Origin: Oscillospiraceae bacterium
GTDB taxonomy: Bacteria; Bacillota; Clostridia; Oscillospirales; Ruminococcaceae
NCBI GenBank assembly: GCA_019423445.1
Contig: JAHZBJ010000063.1
Coordinates: 1 to 10,878, forward strand
Reading direction: 5' to 3'
DNA: 10,878 nucleotides
Both the position numbers and the translations under genes were made by a program. Position 1 is the first letter of the stretch. Each line of letters opens with the position of its first letter. The notes under the pieces were generated by a model. That model was given only the letters and a program-made list of their open reading frames with translations, had not been told where the DNA came from and searched no databases. Positions 1-6,002 of this stretch are shown piece by piece.

Positions 1-48
1 GGTGCTGATCACCATGACGGTTTCATAGCTTGCGTTGGGTCTGGACAT
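1..48 (-). CDS. rpsF: Ribosomal protein S6, N-terminal fragment (runs off the window)
   Basis: Only the first 16 codons are present. They read MSRPNASYETVMVIST, which matches the start of Firmicute S6 proteins (a short tail, then N-x-YET-hydrophobic strand). S6 binds 16S rRNA with S18 in the platform of the small ribosomal subunit. The start ATG at 46-48 follows an AGGAGG at 59-64 with a 10-base spacer, and a perfect promoter lies further upstream, so the start is well supported. In Firmicutes rpsF is normally followed by ssb and rpsR, which would lie outside the window to the left. The identification rests on a very short stretch, but the promoter, leader and ribosome binding site all agree with it. 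Confidence 0.8.
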   Translation of the reverse strand, partial: MSRPNASYETVMVIST

Positions 49-128
49 ACTTTTTACACCTCCTTATGGACATTAGGCCCTGCATCTCCGGCAGGGCAAG
101 GAGTTAGGCCGCACAGACTGCGGCATAA
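49..128 (-). promoter_or_regulatory. Structured rpsF leader, possible S6:S18 autoregulatory site
   Basis: The predicted leader holds two hairpins. The first has stem GCCGCA/TGCGGC at 108-124 with a 5-base loop. The second has a 7-bp stem, GCCCTGC/GCAGGGC, at 77-97 with a 7-base loop. In the minus-strand RNA, a CCG begins at the loop edge of the second hairpin. In many bacteria the S6:S18 complex represses its own operon by binding a CCG-containing hairpin in the rpsF leader. This hairpin has the right place and a CCG, but the match to the full consensus is incomplete, so the regulatory role is an inference. Confidence 0.35.
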
Positions 129-135
129 CACTAAA

Positions 136-164
136 ATTATAGCGGCGGAGGAGGCTGTTGTCAA
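136..164 (-). promoter_or_regulatory. Perfect-consensus sigma-A promoter of rpsF
   Basis: Read on the minus strand, TTGACA (159-164) and TATAAT (136-141) are separated by exactly 17 bases (142-158). Both hexamers match the consensus completely, as expected for a strongly expressed ribosomal protein operon. Transcription should start near 128-129, giving a leader of about 80 bases before the rpsF ATG. The -35 element sits in the loop of an inverted repeat that lies just behind galU. Confidence 0.85.
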
Positions 165-183
165 GCCTTTCCCTTCCGCCGCT
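141..183 (-). terminator. Inverted repeat behind galU, overlapping the rpsF promoter
   Basis: AGCGGCGGA (141-149) pairs with TCCGCCGCT (175-183), and an inner stem AGGCT/AGCCT (152-156 and 164-168) can extend the hairpin. In the galU transcript the stem would be followed by ATAATTTT, a weak U-rich tail. It is therefore a plausible but imperfect terminator for galU. It physically contains the -35 and touches the -10 of the rpsF promoter, so termination and rpsF initiation share the same bases. Confidence 0.45.
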
Positions 184-192
184 GGGAAAAAA

Positions 193-1068
193 TCACAGAT
201 TTTTGCAAAATTCCCGAAGATAGTTCCGGAAATCCTCGCCGATCTCGGGGTGGGCGATCCCCACTTCCACAATGGCCTGGAGAACCCCCAGCTTACTGCC
301 CATGTCGTAACGGGTGCCGATATAGTCCACACCGGTCATCCCTTGGCTCCGGGCCAGCACCTTCATGGCGTCGGTGAGCTGAAGCTCTCCACCTGCTCCC
401 GGCGGGGTCTCGGCCAGAATGGAAAAGACTTCCGGGGGCAGGACGCACCGGCCCAGAATGGAGTAGAGGGAGAGAACCTTGTCCGGCTGAGGCTTTTCCA
501 CCATGTCGGTGACCTTATAGACCCGTTCTTCCAGGGGTTCCACCGCCAGGGAGGAGTACTTGCGGATTTGTTCAGGGGAGACCTGCTTCATCCCCACCAC
601 ACCCAGGCCGTATTTGTCGTAGGCCTGGCAGAGCTGGCCGATGGCAGGGTTCTCAGGGGGGGAAACGATGACGTCGTCCCCGTAGAGGACGGCAAAGGGG
701 TCGTTGCCTACAAAACTCTTGGCGCAGAGGACGGCGTGGCCCAGTCCCTTGGCCTCCTGTTGGCGGACGTACTGAATGTCCGCCATCCGGGTGACCTCCA
801 TAATCTGGCGGTACAGTTCCTCCTTGCCGGAGCGCAGCAGCCGCTCCTCCAGCTCCGGGGCCCGGTCAAAGTAGTCCTCCACGCTGGATTTACCCCGGCT
901 GGTGATAATGAGGATATCGGTGATTCCGGCCCGGACGGCCTCCTCCACAATAAAGTGGATGGCGGGACGGTCCACAATGGGGAGCATCTCCTTGGGCATG
1001 GCCTTGGTGGCGGGCAGCACCCGGGTCCCAAGACCGGCGGCCGGGATTACGGCTTTGGTGACTTTCAT
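193..1068 (-). CDS. galU: UTP--glucose-1-phosphate uridylyltransferase
   Basis: This enzyme makes UDP-glucose from UTP and glucose-1-phosphate in the cytoplasm, feeding glycolipid, teichoic acid and exopolysaccharide synthesis. The 291-residue length is typical for bacterial GalU. Visible family motifs are the nucleotide-binding AAGLGTR (10-16) followed by LPATKAMPKEMLPIVDRP-like sequence, QQEAKGLGHAV (103-113), the YGDD metal/nucleotide motif (129-132), VEKP (190-193) with the catalytic-type lysine, and GGELQLTDA (226-234). The ATG at 1066-1068 is preceded by AGGAGG. Only 30 bases separate it from the upstream zinc-finger/DUF2628 gene and no promoter is apparent between them, so the two are probably cotranscribed from the promoter at 2199-2227. 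Confidence 0.95.
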   Translation of the reverse strand: MKVTKAVIPAAGLGTRVLPATKAMPKEMLPIVDRPAIHFIVEEAVRAGITDILIITSRGKSSVEDYFDRAPELEERLLRSGKEELYRQIMEVTRMADIQYVRQQEAKGLGHAVLCAKSFVGNDPFAVLYGDDVIVSPPENPAIGQLCQAYDKYGLGVVGMKQVSPEQIRKYSSLAVEPLEERVYKVTDMVEKPQPDKVLSLYSILGRCVLPPEVFSILAETPPGAGGELQLTDAMKVLARSQGMTGVDYIGTRYDMGSKLGVLQAIVEVGIAHPEIGEDFRNYLREFCKNL

Positions 1069-1098
1069 GGGTGCTCCTCCTTTTCAGGTTCAGATGGA

Positions 1099-2175
1099 TT
1101 ACATCAGGTGGTAGGTGAGCCAGACACAGGCCCCGATATAGGCTACCATGAGGGTGCAGACCAGCACCAGTACGGCGTTGCTGTTGACGCCGCCCCGCCT
1201 GGCCAGGGCATAGTTGTATTCCGGAGAGCCGGAGGAATAGTGGCCGTTTTTCTGCATGGCCCGGATATTGCGGCAGACTTCCCTCAAATAAGCCCGATTA
1301 AAGAAGAGGGCACAAAAGGCGCTGATGAAGAACATCGTTGTCCGGAAGGCCATGGTGGCCATGGCGAAGTTCTGGGAGGCAGGAGAGGTGAAGGTAGTGA
1401 GGGCATCTACCGTCAGGGTGCCGTACTGAGTCCAGATTTCGGTGAAGTAGGGGTAGGCGAACCAGAACACCGGAAGCATGGAAGCCACAGCAATGGCAAG
1501 GAGGATTCCTCCCAGCTTATACATTTTGCGGTAGAAGCAGTAAAAGAAAGAGAAAAAGAAGGCGGACCAGTTGAGGGAGAAACCGCCGGAGCGGGTCAAA
1601 GCGGTGAACTTCATCGCAAAAGACCAGCTGTTAGGCCCCACGTAGTCGCAGACTTCCTTCATGGAGATCCCGGGGGCCAGCTCCTGGGTATAGTCCGGCT
1701 GGGCCTGGGAGAAGGGGGAGAAGAACGGATCTGAATCCTGATACTGCCCCTGTCCGTCCTGGGGCCGGTAGCCGCCCTGGCTATAAGCGTCGTCCTCCCG
1801 GCGGTAGGCCGGGCCGCCTGGAAATTCCCACGGGGACTGGCGGTTTGGGCCGGGATTCTGGGAAGGGGCTTCCCCGGCAGACAGAGGATTGCCGCATACC
1901 TGACAGAAGATATTGCTGGCAGGGTTATGGGAACCGCACCGGGAGCAGACCACGGTGGTCTGGTTCTGGGCAGTGTCCGGGCCGTTGGGGGCAGCTTCTT
2001 CCTTTGGGGCCCACTGGCGGCCGCTGGCGTGCTTGTCCTCGAAGGCGCAGTGGCCCAGGTCTTTATAGCATGCCCGGTGGTGGGGAGCGCCGCAGTCGGG
2101 GCAGACTACAATATCATCCCCCTGAACAAAGGCTTTGCCGCACACCGGACAGCGGTAACCAATATAGTTTGACAC
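1099..2175 (-). CDS. Membrane protein with N-terminal RING-like zinc finger, zinc ribbon and DUF2628-type domain
   Basis: The 358-residue protein has three parts. Residues 9-43 form a RING-like cysteine/histidine cluster (C9, C12, C25, C28, H32/H33, C36, C43), as in prokaryotic RING family 1 domains. Residues 77-94 are a four-cysteine zinc ribbon (CxxC-x10-CxxC). After a flexible Gln/Gly/Pro/Ser-rich linker (about 100-170) comes a membrane region resembling DUF2628: NWSAFFFSFFYCFYRKMY (202-219) and hydrophobic helices at about 222-243, 273-293 and 332-355. The function of such proteins is not established. I chose the GTG at 2173-2175 because AGGAG (2184-2188) lies 8 bases upstream; the earlier GTG at 2193 lies about at the predicted transcription start and has no ribosome binding site. 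It is the first gene of a likely operon with galU, which hints at an envelope role (inference). Confidence 0.8.
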   Translation of the reverse strand: MSNYIGYRCPVCGKAFVQGDDIVVCPDCGAPHHRACYKDLGHCAFEDKHASGRQWAPKEEAAPNGPDTAQNQTTVVCSRCGSHNPASNIFCQVCGNPLSAGEAPSQNPGPNRQSPWEFPGGPAYRREDDAYSQGGYRPQDGQGQYQDSDPFFSPFSQAQPDYTQELAPGISMKEVCDYVGPNSWSFAMKFTALTRSGGFSLNWSAFFFSFFYCFYRKMYKLGGILLAIAVASMLPVFWFAYPYFTEIWTQYGTLTVDALTTFTSPASQNFAMATMAFRTTMFFISAFCALFFNRAYLREVCRNIRAMQKNGHYSSGSPEYNYALARRGGVNSNAVLVLVCTLMVAYIGACVWLTYHLM

Positions 2176-2198
2176 GATATCAACTCCTAACACTGCCT

Positions 2199-2227
2199 AT
2201 TATAGGATACCCATATGATCTTTTCAA
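2199..2227 (-). promoter_or_regulatory. Sigma-A promoter of the DUF2628-galU operon
   Basis: On the minus strand TTGAAA (2222-2227) and TATAAT (2199-2204) are spaced by 17 bases. Transcription would begin near 2192, leaving a short leader of about 17 bases that contains the AGGAG. This fixes the GTG at 2175 as the start codon of the first gene. Confidence 0.75.
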
Positions 2228-2321
2228 TGAAATAATTGTGAAATTTGTTGCGTGGTGGGTCATATTCCGGTTAAAAATATTTCTATTTCCATGGCGGTGG
2301 GGAAAGAGGGCCAGAAACCGC

Positions 2322-2350
2322 TTTACAATTCCCGGGAGATAGGATAAAAT
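2322..2350 (+). promoter_or_regulatory. Sigma-A promoter of prfB
   Basis: TTTACA (2322-2327) and TAAAAT (2345-2350) are separated by 17 bases; each hexamer differs from consensus at one position. Transcription would begin near 2357, about 50 bases before the prfB ATG. The leader contains a small GGCAG/CTGCC hairpin (2365-2380) and a ribosome binding site AGAGG (2394-2398) 8 bases from the start. Confidence 0.7.
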
Positions 2351-2406
2351 AAGATTTATTATGAGGCAGTCCGCGCTGCCGCTATTTTAGCGAAGAGGTA
2401 AGATTT

Positions 2407-3525
2407 ATGCCGATGCTGGAACTGGAAGAACTGAAGCTGCGCCTGGCGGGGCTGGAGCCCCAGCTGAAGGAACTGCGCCAAGCGCTGGATATTGATCATC
2501 TGGAGGTGGAGGCCCAGGAGCTGGACCAGCGCACCACCGAACCGGGGTTTTGGGATAATGCCGAGGCCTCCCAGAAGGTGCTCCAGCGGGCCGGAGCCGT
2601 GAAGGGAAAGCTGGAGAGCTATCGCCGCCTCACCAGCAAATACGAGGATACCATGACTCTTGTGGAGCTGGGACTGGGGGAAAAGGACGATTCCGTTTAT
2701 GAGGAAGCCCTGGCGGATGCCGACGCCCTCCAGAAGGATATGGAGGATATGCGCCTCTCCACCCTTCTCACCGGGGAATACGACGCCCGGAACGCCATTC
2801 TCACCTTCCACGCCGGTGCCGGCGGCACCGAGGCCCAGGACTGGGCCCAGATGCTGTACCGGATGTACACCATGTATGTGGAGAAGAAGGGATTTACCTA
2901 CAAGGTCCTGGACTATCTGGACGGGGATGAGGCGGGGATCAAGTCCGCCTCCATTCTGGTGGAGGGACAGAACGCCTACGGCTATCTCAAGGCGGAAACC
3001 GGCGTTCACCGCCTGGTGCGGGTTTCCCCCTTTGATGCCTCTGGCCGCCGCCAGACCTCTTTCGCCTCCCTGGAGGTGATGCCGGAGATTACCGCCGACA
3101 TGTCGGTGGAGATCCGGGACGAGGATATCAAGATGGACGTCTACCGTTCCAGCGGCGCCGGTGGCCAGAAGGTCAACAAAACTTCCTCCGCCGTCCGCCT
3201 CACCCATATCCCTACAGGGATTGTGGTGGCCTGCCAGGTGGAGCGCAGCCAGTATCAGAACCGGGAAGTGGCTACGAACATGCTCCGTTACAAACTGATT
3301 GAGATTAAGGAGCGGGAGCACCTGGACAAGATCGAGGACATCAAGGGAGATCAGAAGGACATCGCCTGGGGCAGCCAGATCCGCTCCTATGTCTTTATGC
3401 CTTACACCATGGTGAAGGATCACCGCACCGGTTATGAGACCGGCAATGTCCAGGCGGTAATGGACGGAGACCTGGATGGCTTTATCAACGAATACCTGAA
3501 ACAGAAGAGCACTGGGAAAATCTGA
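2407..3525 (+). CDS. prfB: Peptide chain release factor 2, without programmed frameshift
   Basis: RF2 recognises UGA and UAA stop codons in the ribosomal A site and triggers release of the finished peptide. The 372-residue protein shows the RF2 discriminator tripeptide SPF within VRVSPFDASGRR, the universal release motif GGQ within SGAGGQKVNKT, GTEAQDWAQML, and the C-terminal WGSQIRSYV motif. Length and order match the family. In many bacteria prfB needs a +1 frameshift at an in-frame UGA near codon 26; here the corresponding stretch (LRQALDIDHLEV) is one open frame from the first ATG, so this autoregulation is absent. The gene ends in UGA, one of RF2's own codons. It has its own promoter and a strong terminator, so it appears to be a single-gene unit. 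Confidence 0.96.
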   Translation: MPMLELEELKLRLAGLEPQLKELRQALDIDHLEVEAQELDQRTTEPGFWDNAEASQKVLQRAGAVKGKLESYRRLTSKYEDTMTLVELGLGEKDDSVYEEALADADALQKDMEDMRLSTLLTGEYDARNAILTFHAGAGGTEAQDWAQMLYRMYTMYVEKKGFTYKVLDYLDGDEAGIKSASILVEGQNAYGYLKAETGVHRLVRVSPFDASGRRQTSFASLEVMPEITADMSVEIRDEDIKMDVYRSSGAGGQKVNKTSSAVRLTHIPTGIVVACQVERSQYQNREVATNMLRYKLIEIKEREHLDKIEDIKGDQKDIAWGSQIRSYVFMPYTMVKDHRTGYETGNVQAVMDGDLDGFINEYLKQKSTGKI

Positions 3526-3532
3526 TCCCAAT

Positions 3533-3564
3533 AAAAAACCCCCGGCAGAAGCCGGGGGTTTTTT
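3533..3564 (+). terminator. Intrinsic terminator of prfB
   Basis: An almost perfect hairpin, AAAAAACCCCCGGC (3533-3546), loop AGAA, and the complementary arm (3551-3564) ending in TTTTTT, starts 7 bases after the prfB stop codon. The A-run on the other arm would give U-runs on both strands, so it may also work in the opposite direction. Confidence 0.92.
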
Positions 3565-3581
3565 CGGTTTCAAGAGAGACA

Positions 3582-3625
3582 AAAACGCCTTCCGCAGGGG
3601 GAATTTTCCGGGCGGAAGGCGTTTT
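3582..3625 (-). terminator. Intrinsic terminator of the isocitrate-dehydrogenase-like gene
   Basis: AAAACGCCTTCCGC (3582-3595) pairs fully with its complement at 3612-3625 around a 16-base loop. It lies 19 bases downstream of the minus-strand stop codon at 3645-3647, and the minus-strand transcript gains a run of U from the A-run at 3581-3585. With the prfB terminator it forms a back-to-back barrier between two convergent genes. Confidence 0.85.
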
Positions 3626-3644
3626 ATCTACAGAATTGCGGGAA

Positions 3645-4832
3645 TCACATAGCCTGGGTATCCACAGACTCCCCGCTCTCCATGGCAGAGAGGGTATAGA
3701 TGACAAAGTTGGTGAAAGCCTCGGCGGTAATGCCCCGCTGATCGGAAGCGCAGCCGTACTTTTTGTCGGAGCAGCAGCGGTCCAGGGCGGCTTCCAGCAG
3801 GTCGGCCTTTTCCCCGAAGCCGATGTGGCGCAGCATCATGGCGCTGGCTCGCATGAGGCTGGTGGGGTTGGCGTAGTGGCCGCGGCCGCTGGCCATCAGG
3901 TCCGGAGCAGAGCCGTGAATGGCCTCGAACATGGCATAGCGTTTGCCAAGGTTGGCGGTACCGGCGGTACCCAGACCTCCCTGGAGCTCGGCGCCGATGT
4001 CGGTAATGATATCCCCGTAGAGGTTGGGGAGGACAAAGACGCTGAGGCCTTTGACATAGTTGTCGTTGATGAGTTTGGCGGCGCAGACATCGATGAGACG
4101 CTCATCCAGGGCGATGCCGGGATAATCCTCTTTCACCCGGCGGCAGGCGGCCAGGAAGTTGCCGTCGGTGGTTTTGACAATATTGGCTTTGGTTACCACG
4201 CAGACCCGGTCCTTGCCGTTCTGCTTGGCGTACTCAAAGGCGGCCCGGGCGATACGCTCGGAACCCTGGCGGGTCTCCACCACAAAGTCGATGGCCAGGT
4301 CGTCGGTAACCTGGATGCCCTTGCTTCCCCAGAGGTAGGCCCCCTCGATGTTTTCCCGGAAGAAGGCCCAGTCCACATTCCGGGAAGGGATCTTCACCGG
4401 ACGCAGGTTGGCGAAGAGGTCCAGGGCCTTGCGGATGGTGAGGTTGGCGCTGGGGAGGTTGGGGAGCCCGTCTCCAGCCTGGGGAGTGGTGGTGGGGCCT
4501 TTGAGGAGGACATGGCAGGCTTTGATCTCCGCCATGACGTCGTCAGGCACCGACTGCATCTTGGCTACCCGGTTTTCCAGGGTAAGGCCCTCGATCTCCC
4601 GAAGCTCCACCTTATGGGAAGCAATCTCGTTTTCCAGCAAATGGGCGAGGACCCGTTTGGTCTGCTCCATGATCACCGGCCCGATGCCGTCTCCGGCAGC
4701 CAGGCCTACCACAATGGTGTCCAGCTTGGAATAGTCCAGAAAATCTTCAGCGGCCTTCATCTCTTCGATGCGCTGCAGTTCCTGGGCAATCAGCTCCTGG
4801 AGGTGGTTGAGGTAGGTGTATTGAGTGTCCAT
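3645..4832 (-). CDS. Isocitrate/isopropylmalate-family dehydrogenase, probably NAD-dependent isocitrate dehydrogenase
   Basis: A beta-decarboxylating dehydrogenase of 395 residues. Family motifs are GDGIGP (47-52), SAN-x3-R followed by LFANLRP (128-145; the S-x-N-x3-R pattern suits isocitrate binding), REN-x2-GAY (159-166) with the catalytic tyrosine, TKANIVKTTDG (214-224), and NLYGDIITDIGAELQGGLG (270-288) with the metal-binding aspartates. The cofactor loop reads HGSAPD (306-311); an acidic residue here favours NAD over NADP. The expected role is isocitrate to 2-oxoglutarate, feeding glutamate synthesis. A helical N-terminal extension of about 38 residues precedes the core, and the loop after HGSAPD is slightly longer than usual (MASGRGHY). 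The ATG has AGGAGG 8 bases upstream. A homoisocitrate or isopropylmalate role cannot be fully excluded. Confidence 0.85.
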   Translation of the reverse strand: MDTQYTYLNHLQELIAQELQRIEEMKAAEDFLDYSKLDTIVVGLAAGDGIGPVIMEQTKRVLAHLLENEIASHKVELREIEGLTLENRVAKMQSVPDDVMAEIKACHVLLKGPTTTPQAGDGLPNLPSANLTIRKALDLFANLRPVKIPSRNVDWAFFRENIEGAYLWGSKGIQVTDDLAIDFVVETRQGSERIARAAFEYAKQNGKDRVCVVTKANIVKTTDGNFLAACRRVKEDYPGIALDERLIDVCAAKLINDNYVKGLSVFVLPNLYGDIITDIGAELQGGLGTAGTANLGKRYAMFEAIHGSAPDLMASGRGHYANPTSLMRASAMMLRHIGFGEKADLLEAALDRCCSDKKYGCASDQRGITAEAFTNFVIYTLSAMESGESVDTQAM

Positions 4833-5115
4833 GGCGAGTCCTCCTGTGATGATAAAGTGGGGTTAGGGTAATTTTTCTATCTTCTATTGTAAAGCTTTCC
4901 CCAGGAAATTACTATTGACATAATCACAAAACATCCTGCAAATAGTGACGGAGGCTTTGGTGAAAAATGAAGCAAAAATAAAAAATGATTCATAATTACC
5001 GGAGAAATACCGGGGGTTTCCCCGAAATAATGAAAGAAACAAATGTTCTCATGCAACATGAAAATGCATGTGTGCAGGAGAAATGGTTTTCAATTCAAAA
5101 GCGCCGGAGAAAGAC
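4833..5115. other. AT-rich intergenic region without a convincing gene
   Basis: This gap is clearly richer in A/T than its surroundings. It should contain the promoter of the minus-strand dehydrogenase; the best -10 candidate is TACAAT on the minus strand (4891-4896), but no good -35 accompanies it. On the plus strand a perfect TTGACA (4914-4919) has no matching -10. A small hairpin CGGGG/CCCCG lies at 5011-5024, and an inverted repeat ACATG-N6-CATGT lies at 5056-5071. I see no coding potential supported by a ribosome binding site. Confidence 0.5.
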
Positions 5116-5152
5116 AAAAATCCCGCCTCCTGTAACGCAGGGCGGGATTTTT
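5116..5152 (-). terminator. Terminator behind the feoB fragment, potentially bidirectional
   Basis: AAAAATCCCGCC (5116-5127) pairs perfectly with GGCGGGATTTTT (5141-5152) around a 13-base loop, 13 bases beyond the feoB stop codon. On the minus strand the stem is followed by TTTTT then GTCTTT. It is probably the original terminator of the feoB operon, still in place. Confidence 0.88.
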
Positions 5153-5165
5153 GGGAAAATAGGGA

Positions 5166-5909
5166 TTAAGCCAGGCCCCACAGCCGCACCACAGAGGTGA
5201 AAAGAAAGCAGAGCAGCATCCCGGCGGCGGTGGGTACCAGGATGGAGACTGCGGTCCAGCGGAGGCTCCTGGTCTCCTTATGGATGGTGAGACAGGTGGT
5301 GGAGCAGGGCCAGTGCATCAGGGAAAAGAGGATCACCGATCCGGCGGTGGCCCAGGTCCAGCCGTTCTGGGTCAAAAGCTGGCGGAGCTGCGCGGTGCTC
5401 TCCAGTTCCAGGATCCCCCCGGCGGAGAGATAGGCCATGATGATAATGGGAACTACGATCTCGTTGGCCGGGAAGCCCAGGATAAAGGCCAGCAGGATAA
5501 CCCCGTCCATTCCCAGCAGCCTTGCGAAAGGGTCCAGGAAGCCGGCACAGTGGCGGAGGAGGGTGATCCCCTCCAGGCGGATATTGGCCATAAGCCAGAT
5601 GACCAAACCGGCAGGAGCCGCTACCGCTGCCGCCCGGCCCAGGACGAAGAGGGTGCGGTCCAGGATAGAGCGCACCAGCACCTGGCCTGCTTGGGGCCTG
5701 CGGTAAGGAGGCAGTTCCAGAGCGAAGGCGGAGGGCATCCCCTGGAGGATGGTGGCGGAGAGCAGCCGGGAAACCAGAAGGGTGGCGGCGATTCCCAGGA
5801 GGATCACGCCGGTAAGGGCCGCCGCGGCCAGGAGGGAGGGAAGGAGCCCTTCTCCGGTGACAAAAAAGAGGGAGATCATCAGGATCAGCGTCGGGAAAGC
5901 CCCTCCCGG
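5166..5909 (-). pseudogene. feoB: FeoB ferrous iron transporter, C-terminal fragment only
   Basis: The frame encodes the last roughly 245 residues of a Clostridial-type FeoB, the membrane permease for Fe2+ uptake that normally has about 650-750 residues with an N-terminal GTPase domain. Visible family segments, counted from the internal ATG at 5879, are FALELPPYRRP (about 52-62), a Gate-type membrane region, GFPANEIVVPIIIMAYLS (about 133-150), MHWPCSTTCLTIHKET (about 187-202), and a final hydrophobic helix. The GTPase domain and the first membrane half are missing. Homology continues upstream of that ATG as GAFPTLILM, matching the usual GRFPTLI stretch, and then stops: the expected PCN just before it is replaced by unrelated sequence. 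The ATG at 5879 has no ribosome binding site. The membrane part looks undamaged, which suggests a recent break or retained use after recombination. Confidence 0.82.
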
Positions 5910-5945
5910 GAAAGGGAAACTTTCTGGGTGCAGCAGGGAAAGCCG
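5889..5945 (-). other. Presumed recombination junction (attachment-site candidate) in feoB
   Basis: FeoB homology breaks off at about 5903, in codons for the conserved CNGRFPTLI motif. The 9-base sequence GGGAAAGCC (plus strand) occurs at 5893-5901, right at the break, and again at 5936-5944, as a direct repeat 43 bases apart; CCCGGG lies between them. A large serine recombinase gene ends 60-110 bases away, which is the usual spacing between an integrase gene and its attachment site. Calling this an att site is inference; the second end is not visible in this window. Confidence 0.35.
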
Positions 5946-6002
5946 GGATACATCTCCCTGTAGAAACAGGACCTCGTCTTCCGGCGGGTGGGGTGTGGGG
6001 AG

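Noticed and set aside
250..1734. Long plus-strand open frame opposite galU and the DUF2628 gene
   Set aside because: It is antisense to two well-supported genes, has His/Gly-rich composition typical of a GC-rich shadow frame, and lacks a ribosome binding site.
2361..2390. Nine-codon ORF in the prfB leader, considered as an attenuator or the missing RF2 frameshift start
   Set aside because: No ribosome binding site; it ends in UAG, which RF2 does not read, and has no slippery site joining it to prfB.
2359..3582. Minus-strand open frame covering prfB
   Set aside because: It mirrors prfB, runs through the prfB terminator, and shows no domain.
3636..4871. Plus-strand open frame opposite the dehydrogenase
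   Set aside because: Shadow of a clear gene; Gly/Val/His-rich composition without motifs.
4914..4942. TTGACA in the gap as a plus-strand promoter
   Set aside because: No acceptable -10 at 16-18 bases and no gene downstream on that strand.
4985..5200. 71-residue plus-strand frame in the gap before feoB
   Set aside because: No ribosome binding site, and it runs through a perfect terminator hairpin and into the antisense of feoB.
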